Positions 8,896-17,346 of a DNA stretch of 64,000 bases are shown piece by piece. Numbering within the stretch: the first letter of the stretch is position 1; every line of letters begins with the position of its first letter. The notes beneath the pieces were generated by a model that saw nothing but the letters and a program-made list of their open reading frames with translations, was not told the origin of the DNA and did not search any database. Where the stretch lies: assembly GCF_022867795.2 (NCBI RefSeq), contig NZ_CP107006.1, positions 4,712,001-4,776,000 on the forward strand. The letters run 5' to 3'. The DNA is from Chitinophaga horti. GTDB taxonomy: Bacteria; Bacteroidota; Bacteroidia; Chitinophagales; Chitinophagaceae. The position numbers and the translations under genes are program-made.

Positions 8896-9852
8896 TTATT
8901 CTTCATCCATATTAATCGTATTTATTAAGTTGTTCATGGCGTCAAAAGCGAAGAACTTTTTGAGACGACCCTGATGATCGTACAGGCCGGCTGCTATTTC
9001 CTCATTAGGGGTAAGGTCTTGAAACTTCAACATGTATAGGTTCTGCTTAAGTACGCGAAACTCGTCTAGGTTACCTTTCTCGGTTGCATGTCTCTTACGA
9101 ATCGGCAATATATAGATCGCAGTATAATTACCCTTCTTCCTACGAACAAGATTTTTTATATCCTGTCTAACTAGTTCTTCAAGACTATTCGCAGGAATAC
9201 AGCTCAGTTTAATTACGTTAGAGGTCGGAAGCATATCTTTTCCACCAATGGACATATCAATAAGGAAAGAATACTTCATCCGATATCTGAAAATAGTATC
9301 CTCCACCTTAACTGATTGATCAAGTGAAGTTTCATGTAGCGTAATGAGGTCATTAATCTGTGTGTGAAATCCTGGATTAAGTGTTTCGATTTGATAACTC
9401 ACTTGCAAGTGGCTCTCTGATTCGCTGATAGCCCTTTTTATGTCTAAAAATGAAGGGGCAAGTAACTGAAAACCATTAACATCCCTTACTGCCAACTTTG
9501 AAAGTTTGGGATATTGGAGAATTAAGGTGACGTTTTCCGCGTCCTTTTGCCCACGGTTAGTTACCTCAATCGGCAGTTCCGATAAATTGACAGATGCATT
9601 ATCCATCTCGCCGCCATAAATTAAATTAACAGTGTCTTTAACATTCACCGGCAGGGCAAACTCACCAATTGATAGTGACAGTAAAGCCCGGTCAAATGCA
9701 CCAGATCGCCTGGCGATATCTTCGTCGGAGTTCCTACCTGCGCGATTATCACGCATAGAGATGAATATAGAAATAAGTGCGATCAGTACGCCAGCGATCG
9801 CGATCCAGTCAGAGCGGTTGAGTCCTTTAAATAGATCGATTAACTTTTTCAT
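8896..9852 (-). CDS. Single-pass membrane protein of unknown function (318 aa)
   Basis: One N-terminal membrane segment (about residues 16-32, IAIAGVLIALISIFISM) followed by a soluble domain of about 280 residues rich in beta strands, with E-V-T-N-R-G-Q-K-D-A-E-N-V-T-L near residue 100. That stretch resembles immunoglobulin-like or CARDB-like folds found in many membrane proteins that sense or bind at the surface. No catalytic motif is seen. The base composition is more AT-rich than the flanking tra genes and there is no overlap with neighbours, so it may be a later insertion (cargo) rather than a transfer gene. Function unknown. Confidence 0.68.
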   Translation of the reverse strand: MKKLIDLFKGLNRSDWIAIAGVLIALISIFISMRDNRAGRNSDEDIARRSGAFDRALLSLSIGEFALPVNVKDTVNLIYGGEMDNASVNLSELPIEVTNRGQKDAENVTLILQYPKLSKLAVRDVNGFQLLAPSFLDIKRAISESESHLQVSYQIETLNPGFHTQINDLITLHETSLDQSVKVEDTIFRYRMKYSFLIDMSIGGKDMLPTSNVIKLSCIPANSLEELVRQDIKNLVRRKKGNYTAIYILPIRKRHATEKGNLDEFRVLKQNLYMLKFQDLTPNEEIAAGLYDHQGRLKKFFAFDAMNNLINTINMDEE

Positions 9853-9942
9853 ACGGAATTGCCAGGGATTACGGGATTTGAAGGCAAATATACCGTTTAT
9901 TATGATCTTGCCTCACTCATGGTTAGCCTTGGCTATTGCGAA

Positions 9943-11136
9943 TCAATATTCCTTCACCTTTTCAATCAATTTTTCCAGCATGCTGATCACCAGCTGTTTG
10001 TCAGGTTCCTCGCCGTCATAAGATTTCGCGCGCATGGCACTCCAGGATGGATCAACCTTATTTGGGGTAGAGAGAAAAGGCACGATCGTTTTAAATACAA
10101 AGCTTAGCGAGCGGCCACTTAAAATATGAAGATCATACAGCCCGCGCAGGATTAATGCTATCTGATCTGATGATAATCCGACCATTATTTTAAACAGTTC
10201 GCCTGTAAACGACACACTTTTCTCGGTTTCTGACAATGGCACGAATCCTTGATTTCGAATGCGAAAATCGATTTCTACAGCCACCCAGTCCCTACAATAG
10301 TCACGCAGACTCGGATAGGCAGGATTGTATATGTAACCCTTTGCTTCCGGCATTTGCCCAAGATTTTTATATTCCCATTGCAGAAACTTCATCACCTCAT
10401 CCTCACTTGGCGATTTTGCTATAATTTCTTCGATTCCATGAGTAAAATACGAAATGGCCGTTTTTGAGTTTAAGTTCCATTTGATCAAAAGTTCATGCAG
10501 CGGCGGACAGGAGGTCATAGGCTTATCCTGTCCGGACAATGCTTCTACATCACGCACTACATACATTACATAATTAAACTCATGCAAGGTAACAGGCTCA
10601 TAGACATCTACTTTCCTGATAAAATCATCCAGCAACTCCCTGACGATATAAATAGGGTCATGTCCATGGCTTCCACCGCTCAGATTATGCACAATCATGT
10701 CCATTTTTGCCACAATCTCATCGCGGGCAGGCGCCAGCCTAGTAATAGGCACCAAGACTTCAGATGGTAAAGAGGTTTTATAATCGGTCTCTAACACCTG
10801 CAGCATGTGGCCTAATTTCAGCGAAACAAATTCGTAAAGATCGGCAACCGTCTCACTTACTGCTACCGTATCCCTGCTATGCCGGTACACTTTCCCCATC
10901 AATCCCACTAACTCATCGTAATGCTTTCTGATAAATTCTTTGTTTTCATCAGCCTCCCGCGCTTTGAAGTAGCGCTCCTTGATTTCACTTAGCGCCCACT
11001 GATTTTTAGCGACCAGCTCTTCTCTCAGTGCCTCTACCTGCGCATCGCCGAGCAATGCCAGATCGGCTTCCTGCGGATTGATTTGGTGATTAATTAACTG
11101 GTCATGCCAGTAGTATAAATAATTGCTCTTTTTCAT
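9943..11136 (-). CDS. Unknown helical protein, weak resemblance to RteC-type ICE regulators
   Basis: A 397-residue, mostly helical soluble protein. The last about 90 residues (G-L-S-S-D-Q-I-A-L-I-L-R-G-L-Y-D, then S-F-V-F-K-T-I-V-P-F-L-S-T, then A-M-R-A-K-S-Y) resemble the C-terminal segment seen in RteC-like and related proteins of Bacteroidota conjugative elements, where a Leu-rich repeat of this kind precedes a basic end. RteC activates excision in CTnDOT. I consider the match suggestive only. The gene starts at an ATG at 11136 with a 300-base upstream gap, which fits an independently regulated gene. Confidence 0.6.
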   Translation of the reverse strand: MKKSNYLYYWHDQLINHQINPQEADLALLGDAQVEALREELVAKNQWALSEIKERYFKAREADENKEFIRKHYDELVGLMGKVYRHSRDTVAVSETVADLYEFVSLKLGHMLQVLETDYKTSLPSEVLVPITRLAPARDEIVAKMDMIVHNLSGGSHGHDPIYIVRELLDDFIRKVDVYEPVTLHEFNYVMYVVRDVEALSGQDKPMTSCPPLHELLIKWNLNSKTAISYFTHGIEEIIAKSPSEDEVMKFLQWEYKNLGQMPEAKGYIYNPAYPSLRDYCRDWVAVEIDFRIRNQGFVPLSETEKSVSFTGELFKIMVGLSSDQIALILRGLYDLHILSGRSLSFVFKTIVPFLSTPNKVDPSWSAMRAKSYDGEEPDKQLVISMLEKLIEKVKEY

Positions 11137-11438
11137 GTAAACAATGGTTAGAACTGGTTAACAGTTAATAAGCATCATAGGAAAGGAAGAGCATTAACGT
11201 TAGATAGAGTAACGAAAAAAAATCCTGATCTGCTTTCAAGCAGGTCTAATATCGAAATAAATTTTTTAATTATTCAAATGCAATTGCGCTACCCTGGCTA
11301 TTTTCAGCCCAATACCCTAAAAATCCGTTTACAGATGTAGGCGAACAAATTTCGCTAACGATAAAAACTATAAGCTAAATCGACGATTCAAAAATACGTG
11401 ATAAACAAAATCCGACGAGCGAACAATTGTTCGTTTTT
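11137..11438. other. Intergenic region of about 300 bases between two minus-strand genes
   Basis: This gap contains the upstream region of the 397-residue gene and the 3' flank of the Crp/Fnr gene. It is AT-rich. The one clear element is the palindrome at 11420-11433, listed separately. No RNA gene or coding frame is supported. Confidence 0.5.
11420..11433. promoter_or_regulatory. 14-base perfect palindrome downstream of the Crp/Fnr gene
   Basis: The sequence CGAACAATTGTTCG is its own reverse complement and sits six bases beyond the stop of the Crp/Fnr-type gene. It is followed on the plus strand by six T. It could be a weak terminator stem or a dimeric regulator site. Its position would be unusual for an autoregulatory operator because the gene's own promoter lies on the other side, near 12030. 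Confidence 0.35.
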
Positions 11439-12020
11439 TCACCTCGCAGCACGCACCTCCCGGAGCGTCTTATCATGGATACCCAGGAAACTGGCTACAT
11501 ATTTCAGCGGCACCTGGCTGAGCAATTCCGGCGCTTGCTCAAGCAACACCTGGTAACGCTGCTGAGCGGTTAGATTGACCAGCTCAAGATGATCGATAAC
11601 CCGCACGTGATAGTTTTCTATCAGCCTTCGGCCAACGTAGTTTACCGATCGAAACTGCTCATAAAGATGTTGCTGGTCGAACTTTTTAAGCATGACCACT
11701 TCAGCTGAAGTGAGCAACTCTACCGTCTCATCGCTCGGCAAACCAGTTATATAACTTTTAGGAGACATTGCCATGTCACCTTTTTGCATAAACCAGGTGG
11801 TTTGCTCCTTCCCAAAACGATACTTGTAGCTGCGGGCGATGCCGCTGTTTAAAAAAAGGATTTGATCACTCACTCGTCCGGCCTTCACCAGTTTGTGTTT
11901 GCGCGGAAATTGAACAATTTCAGCCTTTTGGTAAATCAGGTCGATCACTTCCTGTTCCAGTGGGGGTTGGGCATCCTGGATCAATACCCGGTTCATCGCT
12001 TGAATAAACATTTCGAGCAT
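11439..12020 (-). CDS. Crp/Fnr family transcriptional regulator
   Basis: A 193-residue regulator with a cyclic-nucleotide-binding-type beta barrel (about residues 20-115; V-K-A-G-R-V-S-D-Q-I-L-F-L-N-S-G-I-A-R-S-Y is typical) and a short C-terminal winged helix (about 150-193) containing P-L-K-Y-V-A-S-F-L-G-I-H-D-K-T-L. The length and the W-F-M-Q-K-G-D-M motif match the small Bacteroidota Crp-like proteins that usually do not bind cAMP. There are no Cys residues for an iron-sulfur cluster, so oxygen sensing of the Fnr type is unlikely. It is a single gene, transcribed away from the response regulator at 12311. Confidence 0.85.
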   Translation of the reverse strand: MLEMFIQAMNRVLIQDAQPPLEQEVIDLIYQKAEIVQFPRKHKLVKAGRVSDQILFLNSGIARSYKYRFGKEQTTWFMQKGDMAMSPKSYITGLPSDETVELLTSAEVVMLKKFDQQHLYEQFRSVNYVGRRLIENYHVRVIDHLELVNLTAQQRYQVLLEQAPELLSQVPLKYVASFLGIHDKTLREVRAAR

Positions 12021-12310
12021 AACGATGGAATTTTTTGCGATTAATTAGGAGTTACTATGAGATTGATTATCTCCTACGCTGCATGCTAAATATAAAATTT
12101 TCCGGCGATTATGAATCACCGCGACTACATCGCGGCACCATCGATCGCGGCTACCTGCTTTCGGAAAAACGAGTGTGAAAATGCAGGGCATTTGCGGCCT
12201 GACAAAGGATTGTCGTGATTTTTCCGTATTTTTAGGATACCAATTTGCAAAAGACATAACGTGCAGCCCCGGCAATTAAGTGTAGTCACCCACGATAGCG
12301 CCCAAAATTC

Positions 12311-13018
12311 ATGAGTATATTCAAAGGAAAAATTCTCCTGGCCGAAGATGATATCAAACAGGCGACCCTGCTGGCCGAGACATTGCTTGAACGCGGTTAC
12401 GATACCACCACATATGATAATGGGCTGGAAGCTTTTTCCTGTTTTCAGCGAAATGCGGACAATATTGACCTTTGTCTCTTTGATGTCCGTATGCAGGGAC
12501 TCGACGGACTGACGCTGACCTCCAGGATCAGAATACAAAACGAACGCGTCCCCATCCTTTTGATTTCCGCATTAACTTCAGAAAATGACGTCTGCAAAGG
12601 TCTAATGTGCGGCGCCAATGATTATGTGCGCAAACCACTGAACTTATTGGAAATAGAATTACGCATTGAGCTGTGGCTGCGCCGCACCAAAAAGCTCATC
12701 GCCGACACCCGCGATGTTATTGAACTGGCTGACTGGAAGCTTGATGCCAAACAGATGGCGCTCATCCCGCCAGGAAAAGCCAGGCCCATCTCGCTGAGCG
12801 ACAGAAAGTTTGTACTAATGGAATACTTGGCTAGAAGGCAGAACAAATTCATTTCCCGCTCAGAGTTACTGCTTAGTATATGGGGAGTTGATGACTACTT
12901 CGCCGGAAGAAGCATGGACGTCTTCATTTCACATCTCAGAAAATATTTCAAGAACCAGCGCAAAGTAAATCTGAACTACGATCCCACCGAAGGGTACATG
13001 TTAAAAGTAAAAACCTAA
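12311..13018 (+). CDS. OmpR/PhoB-type response regulator, no adjacent histidine kinase
   Basis: A 235-residue two-domain regulator. The receiver domain (about 7-120) shows the acidic pocket E12-D13-D14, the phospho-acceptor D58 in C-L-F-D-V-R-M, the conserved Ser/Thr position at S86 and the Lys at K108 (V-R-K-P-L). The C-terminal winged helix (about 135-232) has the OmpR_C pattern I-S-L-S-D-R-K-F-V-L-M-E-Y-L and I-S-R-S-E-L-L-L-S-I-W-G. No sensor kinase gene is nearby, so it is an orphan regulator whose partner is probably on the chromosome. It resembles the RprY-type regulators common on Bacteroidota ICEs. Confidence 0.9.
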   Translation: MSIFKGKILLAEDDIKQATLLAETLLERGYDTTTYDNGLEAFSCFQRNADNIDLCLFDVRMQGLDGLTLTSRIRIQNERVPILLISALTSENDVCKGLMCGANDYVRKPLNLLEIELRIELWLRRTKKLIADTRDVIELADWKLDAKQMALIPPGKARPISLSDRKFVLMEYLARRQNKFISRSELLLSIWGVDDYFAGRSMDVFISHLRKYFKNQRKVNLNYDPTEGYMLKVKT

Positions 13019-13131
13019 GCTCGTCAAAATATCCTGAGCACCGGCTTTCCGGATAATATGAGTTAATTTTAAGCGCGTCACAGCGTACATACATGCCCGG
13101 AGAGATTTGTTTAACCTAAATATATTGTGAC

Positions 13132-13710
13132 ATGAGAAAAGTACTTCAATTTGCCCTTTGCGCTTTACTATTTTCCGCCTGCGCAACCACGCCATCCCTG
13201 AAACCCGAAGAGGCCCTGACGCTAATCAACCAAACTTACCATTATCCCGCGAAGTACGGCTACACGCTCTACCTGGATGATCCTGAACTGCACAGGCTGG
13301 TACAGCTGAATGGCCTGGATACTTCCGGCCTACTCAACATCGTACCTGAAGGCGAAGTCATACCCGAAGGCGCTCACCAGGTCAGCCTCACGGAGAAGGG
13401 TCGCTCCTACCTCATGGTAGACAGCAGCCTCCCAGAAGGCCAGCAGCGCGTGCACGCAGTTACCGCCTACATCGCCGAAACCGACCCAGAGAAAGCAATC
13501 GCTATTTTGGATGAGCCGAAGGCCGGCAGCATTGTCGCTCAGTACCAGGTCAGCTACCGCGACCACACTCCCTTCACTGCAATGGCGCCAACCAGGGAAT
13601 TTACAAAGCCAGAAACGAAGAAAGTATATTTTCAATATCAGGGCAACGCCTGGAAACTAATTGAAAAACCGGAACAGGATTTTGGGGGGAACGCGACGCA
13701 TAGAAAATGA
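13132..13710 (+). CDS. Predicted lipoprotein of unknown function (192 aa)
   Basis: The N-terminus MRKVLQFALCALLFSAC carries a lipoprotein signal with the lipid-bearing Cys at residue 17 (F-S-A-C-A-T-T-P). The remaining 175 residues are predicted mixed alpha/beta with no catalytic pattern; a repeated I-V-P-E-G-E-V-I-P-E-G motif lies near residue 70. It follows the response regulator on the same strand after 113 bases, so it could be a target or partner of it, but nothing in the sequence proves that. I do not recognise the family. Confidence 0.75.
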   Translation: MRKVLQFALCALLFSACATTPSLKPEEALTLINQTYHYPAKYGYTLYLDDPELHRLVQLNGLDTSGLLNIVPEGEVIPEGAHQVSLTEKGRSYLMVDSSLPEGQQRVHAVTAYIAETDPEKAIAILDEPKAGSIVAQYQVSYRDHTPFTAMAPTREFTKPETKKVYFQYQGNAWKLIEKPEQDFGGNATHRK

Positions 13711-13798
13711 GCAACAAAGACCAGCTATTTTGTTACCGCCTACTCGGTAAAATCAATGCATTATTTGTAACTTATCTTCAGATTTACATAATTTAACA

Positions 13799-14233
13799 AT
13801 GACTGACGAAGAATCTCGAGAACTTGGAATAATGACTGAACAGGAACAAAAAGAAATGGACCTCCGATTTGAAAGGACTGAAGAGAATGGTATCGCGGAT
13901 ACCCAAAAATACTTTGATCGTATACACGATAAAGTATTTAGCCTTAATAACCTCTTAATTGCGGCCTACTTTGCACTGATAGCAATCCGGAATGATGTTC
14001 CCAGCTGGAGCCTGGTAGTTCCAGCGCTTAATTCCATTTTGTTATTATATGTCGATTATCGAATGTTAAAAAGAGCGCGACTTCAAGCTAACATTACCAA
14101 GTTAACACTGGAAGAAATTAAAGAGTATGGAGCGATTCAGAATAATACAAACCTATTTTCGCTTTTGTCAATTTGGTCTACGGTACTTGTCCTTGTAATC
14201 TTTGGGTGGATTCTACTTTCGACAAGAGGATGA
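13799..14233 (+). CDS. Small integral membrane protein of unknown function (144 aa)
   Basis: An acidic N-terminal cytoplasmic region of about 48 residues is followed by three hydrophobic segments (about 52-66, 70-86 and 122-140) with a charged K-R-A-R-L-Q-A-N-I-T-K loop between the second and third. The pattern is that of a membrane protein with a soluble head. The gene stands alone, 88 bases after the lipoprotein and facing the minus-strand gene at 14281. No family recognised. Confidence 0.65.
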   Translation: MTDEESRELGIMTEQEQKEMDLRFERTEENGIADTQKYFDRIHDKVFSLNNLLIAAYFALIAIRNDVPSWSLVVPALNSILLLYVDYRMLKRARLQANITKLTLEEIKEYGAIQNNTNLFSLLSIWSTVLVLVIFGWILLSTRG

Positions 14234-14280
14234 ATACTAACGCGATCCTACGACCGCCATTCCTGACTTGTCGCCAATTT

Positions 14281-14784
14281 TTATAGCCTGCAATTCGTGA
14301 GTAGCGTATCCAGTGCCTCCATCAATTCAGTCAAGTCCAAGATTTCTCCGCGAAATACAAGGGTATGATCATAAGAATTATAACCTCTGTGTACGTTACT
14401 TTTCCCGTTAAAAAACCTTGGAGCCATTAAAGAAGGGTTCATCGCCCGATCAACATACACCGCACTGACGCTATTCTCGAACCATTCTTCTACCCGTTCA
14501 TCATAGTGTTCAAAATGGTTGCGGAACTTACGACTTGAAAGAGGGTTGTCATCCCCAACGCTAAGCAACTTCCTTAGTTTTTCTCCTCGTTCCTTATACT
14601 TCTGTTTTGTTGGCCAAAGGATTTTGGAGATATTACCGGTAGCCCCAAGGATTGACTGAATGGAGCACCATGTTTCGACAGGATCAGAATGGTCGTGAGT
14701 TGCCAGCAAGCGTTCTGCGGCCCGTTTCGCAATTTTTGTTTGCAGGACAATCTCATCAATCAAAATCATCTCTTGAAGCGTCAT
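14281..14784 (-). CDS. Unknown protein with a HEPN-like R-N-x-F-x-H motif (167 aa)
   Basis: A helical protein with the segment F-R-N-H-F-E-H-Y-D-E-R at residues 87-97. Arg 88 and His 93 are separated by four residues, the spacing (R-x4-6-H) of HEPN-domain ribonucleases, and the family often has N after the Arg as here. The rest of the sequence is helical, as HEPN requires, but no family assignment was possible. It lies 49 bases downstream of a nuclease-like gene on the same strand, so the two may form a unit. This could equally be an ordinary helical protein with a chance motif. Confidence 0.55.
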   Translation of the reverse strand: MTLQEMILIDEIVLQTKIAKRAAERLLATHDHSDPVETWCSIQSILGATGNISKILWPTKQKYKERGEKLRKLLSVGDDNPLSSRKFRNHFEHYDERVEEWFENSVSAVYVDRAMNPSLMAPRFFNGKSNVHRGYNSYDHTLVFRGEILDLTELMEALDTLLTNCRL

Positions 14785-14833
14785 AAACTGGGGGCCTTTA
14801 GTTGGTGAATCATGGCGGAATTAAGCAATTGAA

Positions 14834-15289
14834 CTATATGAATGAATCTAGAAGATACCGTACTCTTTCCATATCCTTTTCAAGGTTTCTTACAATGCGC
14901 TTGGCACCGTTATAACTAAAATCTTTGTACGATATCTCCAATAGCCTGATTCCATTTGCGGGCAAAGATAATCTGCGCCGCTCATCGTATATTTTACGCT
15001 GCTCCGCCCGATTCACACCGCTGTTGGTTAGTCGCCCAGGTTTATCAAAAAAAGCTACAGGTTCGAAATGCTGTCGTTCACGGTACTCAATGACCAGGCC
15101 TAGTTGAGGATAGTATCCATCAACGGGTAGCTTGCGACACCTGCCCTTCTTGTCAGGATCTCCCTTTAAAAATTCAAATTTATTATACTGCCGACAAGCA
15201 GCAAAACCTAGTACCTGATCGCACAAATGCAATACATAGTGCTCATCTTTCTTCGCATTGATTTTAATAGCTATCTGGTTATTGTCCAT
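14834..15289 (-). CDS. Predicted restriction-endonuclease-fold protein (151 aa)
   Basis: The central segment V-D-G-Y-Y-P-Q-L-G-L-V-I-E-Y-R-E-R-Q-H (residues 56-74) has the order expected of Vsr/DUF559-like members of the PD-(D/E)XK superfamily: Asp 57, strand, Glu 68, then Gln 73-His 74 as in the family's terminal G-x-x-H. A later R-x-x-Y-D-E-R-R-R-L-S-L-P-A-N-G-I-R-L-L-E-I segment matches the helix and last strand of that fold. Cys 23 and Cys 32 are present but I see no zinc site. The protein is short, as those nucleases are. The neighbour at 14281 carries a HEPN-like motif. A DNA or RNA nuclease role is an inference from motif order. Confidence 0.6.
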   Translation of the reverse strand: MDNNQIAIKINAKKDEHYVLHLCDQVLGFAACRQYNKFEFLKGDPDKKGRCRKLPVDGYYPQLGLVIEYRERQHFEPVAFFDKPGRLTNSGVNRAEQRKIYDERRRLSLPANGIRLLEISYKDFSYNGAKRIVRNLEKDMERVRYLLDSFI

Positions 15290-15541
15290 AACATGAATTT
15301 ATAATCCCCTGATACACCACGACACGAGTGCCTAAATTAACGAATATTCCTCAGCAAGCGACTCGATCAATTGATTTCTACAGACTATATTCCTAAGAAA
15401 TATACTTCAATATCAGTCTTGGCCTTGTACTGACCATCTCTTACCCCGAGTTACCCATACCCAATGCACTTAAGATTTTAAAAACAGCATCATTTTTCGG
15501 CGATCCGCTGGGTGCGGCCGCGCTCATATCTTCGTTTCATG
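15290..15541. other. About 250-base gap before the IS110-type element
   Basis: This stretch holds the upstream flank of the minus-strand nuclease-like gene and the sequence leading into the repeat pair. I see no coding frame or tRNA. The left end of the insertion sequence may lie in or just after it; the exact boundary cannot be set from one copy. Confidence 0.4.
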
Positions 15542-15734
15542 AAAAAAAGGAGGTAAATCGATTGCGGGCAGTACACGTAATTTCACGATGTTGACGAGAA
15601 AGGCTGATCCTCCTTTTTTGATTTGATGGCAAATGTTTAATTTTTTCAAACATTCAGAAAAAGGAGGCAATTCGAGGCCGGGCAGTACACGTAAATTAAC
15701 GATGTTGATGAGAAAGGCTCAACCTCCTTTTTTT
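15542..15734 (+). repeat. Two near-identical hairpin units upstream of the IS110 transposase
   Basis: Unit 1 (15542-15620) and unit 2 (15656-15734) are each about 79 bases and agree at most positions, with a shared core GGGCAGTACACGTAA and GATGTTGA-GAGAAAGGCT. Each begins with A-rich AAAAAGGAGG and ends with CCTCCTTTTTT, so each can fold into a long hairpin with a roughly 55-base internal region. Between them is a smaller stem (AATGTTT at 15632, AAACATT at 15648). IS110-group elements carry a non-coding bridge RNA in this 5' region, so this may be part of it, or terminator-like stems that block incoming transcription. Confidence 0.7.
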
Positions 15735-15839
15735 GCTTTCTTAAAGTCTGAACAGTACCGAATAACAGGTTCCGTACCTGATTATGTATTGAATGAGCAA
15801 AGACCGCAGGGAGGGCATCTGAAACTAACTTATTATGAA

Positions 15840-16889
15840 ATGAAAAACCTAAAGTACACCATTGGTGCGGACGTGTCAAAAAAAGAGATCGTCTGCTGTT
15901 TATCTACCATCAACGAAGAGCAGGAGGTGCAGGTAAAGGCAACCCACAAGTTCCCCAACTCTACATCGGGCTTTAAAAGCCTGCTTGCCTGGGCCGACAA
16001 ACACATCAAGGAAACACTCCCTGTAAATTATGTGATGGAAGCTACCGGTGTTTATCATGAACAGTTTGCCTGGTTCTTGCATCACAATGATAAAACAGTA
16101 AGTATTCTGCTGCCCAACAAGGCTAAGAGTTGGTTGAAGGCAGCAGGGTTAAAATCGAAAAACGACACCATTGATGCCAAAGGACTCGCGAAGATAGGCG
16201 CGGAACGAAAACTGGAAGTGTGGACGCCGCCCTCCAAAAACCTGTTGGTTTTACGGGACTGTACCAGGAGGCACCAGGCATTAAACGAATTGCATACGAT
16301 CACCAACAACCAGCTTCATGCCATACAACACAGCCAGTTTCAAAGCCCGCTTGTAGTCAAACAACTCAAAGGAACCCTAGCGCTGATTAAAAAGCAGCTC
16401 AAAGAAATGGAGAAGGCAATGACAGATCTTATATCATCAGATCCCATCCTGGATCAGCACCACAAAAACATCACCCGTATCAAAGGACTGAGCACACTTT
16501 CTTTTGCCGTGATTGTAGCAGAAACCAATGGTTTTGCATTGTTCAAAAAGGTAGGTGCCTTGATCAGCTATGCCGGATATGATGTGATAGAGAACCAATC
16601 AGGCGCACATATCGGAAAAACGAAGATTTCTAAAAAGGGTAATTCCAGGATTCGTAGAGTGCTGCACATGCCTGCTCTTTGTGCTGTCCGTGAAGATCAG
16701 CCGCAATTCCGAAACCTATACATCAGGGTTTATGAACGTACCCGGATTAAAATGAAAGGATACGTGGCTGTACAGAAGAAACTATTAAGCATGGTATACT
16801 TTCTTTGGAAGAAGCATTGTGCGTACGATCCGATATTTATGGTTGCAGATTGCTACACGCAGGACAGTCAACGCGTTCAAATAACTTAA
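15840..16889 (+). CDS. IS110-family transposase (DEDD recombinase)
   Basis: A 349-residue transposase with the RuvC-like DEDD domain at the N-terminus (I-G-A-D-V-S-K-K-E, then M-E-A-T-G-V-Y-H, then K-N-D-T-I-D-A-K-G-L-A) and the C-terminal Transposase_20 domain with the catalytic-Ser region G-K-T-K-I-S-K-K-G-N-S-R-I-R-R. Length and motif order are complete, so the gene is probably active. I chose the ATG at 15840, where homology to the DEDD domain begins. An upstream in-frame ATG at 15633 would add about 69 residues translated from the hairpin repeats and is unlikely. Confidence 0.93.
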   Translation: MKNLKYTIGADVSKKEIVCCLSTINEEQEVQVKATHKFPNSTSGFKSLLAWADKHIKETLPVNYVMEATGVYHEQFAWFLHHNDKTVSILLPNKAKSWLKAAGLKSKNDTIDAKGLAKIGAERKLEVWTPPSKNLLVLRDCTRRHQALNELHTITNNQLHAIQHSQFQSPLVVKQLKGTLALIKKQLKEMEKAMTDLISSDPILDQHHKNITRIKGLSTLSFAVIVAETNGFALFKKVGALISYAGYDVIENQSGAHIGKTKISKKGNSRIRRVLHMPALCAVREDQPQFRNLYIRVYERTRIKMKGYVAVQKKLLSMVYFLWKKHCAYDPIFMVADCYTQDSQRVQIT

Positions 16890-16963
16890 AAGGTATTCTG
16901 AGCGTATTTTTCAGAAAAATTTGGATGCCCCAAATCACTATCGCAATATAAGTAACGATTACA

Positions 16964-17190
16964 ATGGGCGCAACCCAGACAACATTATTTACCAAAAAGC
17001 AGAACGATATGGTAACGATGGCTACGCTATAGCCCATCCGCCCGCATTACCATACTGCAATACTTGGTGAAGAAGAAAGCCTGTGTCTGTGGTAATCTGG
17101 CAGAAAAGATGAGATTGCTTCAGGCCACTAAATTCTGCATTGAAGGGAAGTCTTGGGCTACTCAGCGATGATCCTTGTGGAGTCGGGTGG
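16964..17190 (+). pseudogene. Decayed arsR copy downstream of the IS110 transposase
   Basis: Starting at the ATG at 16964 the sequence reads MGATQTTLFTKKQNDM, nearly identical to the start of the intact arsR at 22135 (MGATKTTLFTKEQNDM), and the bases before it (TTTGGATGCCCCAAATCACTATCG) also match. A TAG stop follows after about 22 codons. Further on, a stretch reading CTTGGTGAAGAAGAAAGCC matches the metal-binding helix region, but frameshifts and a deletion of several dozen bases remove the rest. Similarity fades near 17190. It is a dead paralogue from duplication of an IS110-arsR segment. Confidence 0.85.
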
Positions 17191-17310
17191 CTCAAAAAAT
17201 GCAGTTTAGAAGGTAACTTGAACAGGAATGATTGGAAAGCCTAACTGTACATAATCCCGCGGACACTCCTTAAGCTGATTGCCCTACTGAATAGCACGGA
17301 CTAATATCTG

Positions 17311-17342
17311 TTGGCAAATGATTCATGAAATGATTAACTTTG
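17311..17342 (+). promoter_or_regulatory. Bacteroidota-type promoter upstream of the metal operon
   Basis: A TTG at 17311-17313 (-33 box) and TAACTTTG at 17335-17342 (-7 box, consensus TAnnTTTG) are separated by 21 bases, the expected distance for the main sigma factor of Bacteroidota. The predicted transcription start would fall almost on the GTG start codon at 17347. Confidence 0.6.
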
Positions 17343-17346
17343 TGAT

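Larger units (their letters stand above)
15542..16889 (+). mobile_element. IS110-family insertion sequence (boundaries approximate)
   Basis: The span contains a paired hairpin repeat followed by an intact IS110-type transposase gene. IS110 elements lack long terminal inverted repeats, so ends cannot be read directly. I place the left limit at the start of the first hairpin and the right limit at the transposase stop; true ends may be some tens of bases outside. A deleted copy of the same element lies at 21937-22060. Confidence 0.6.

Noticed and set aside
9943-11136. Firm assignment as RteC
   Set aside because: Only the C-terminal segment is suggestive; without alignment I keep it as unknown.
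15633-15839. N-terminal extension of the IS110 transposase
   Set aside because: The extra residues are translated from the hairpin repeats and do not match the DEDD domain, which starts at 15840.
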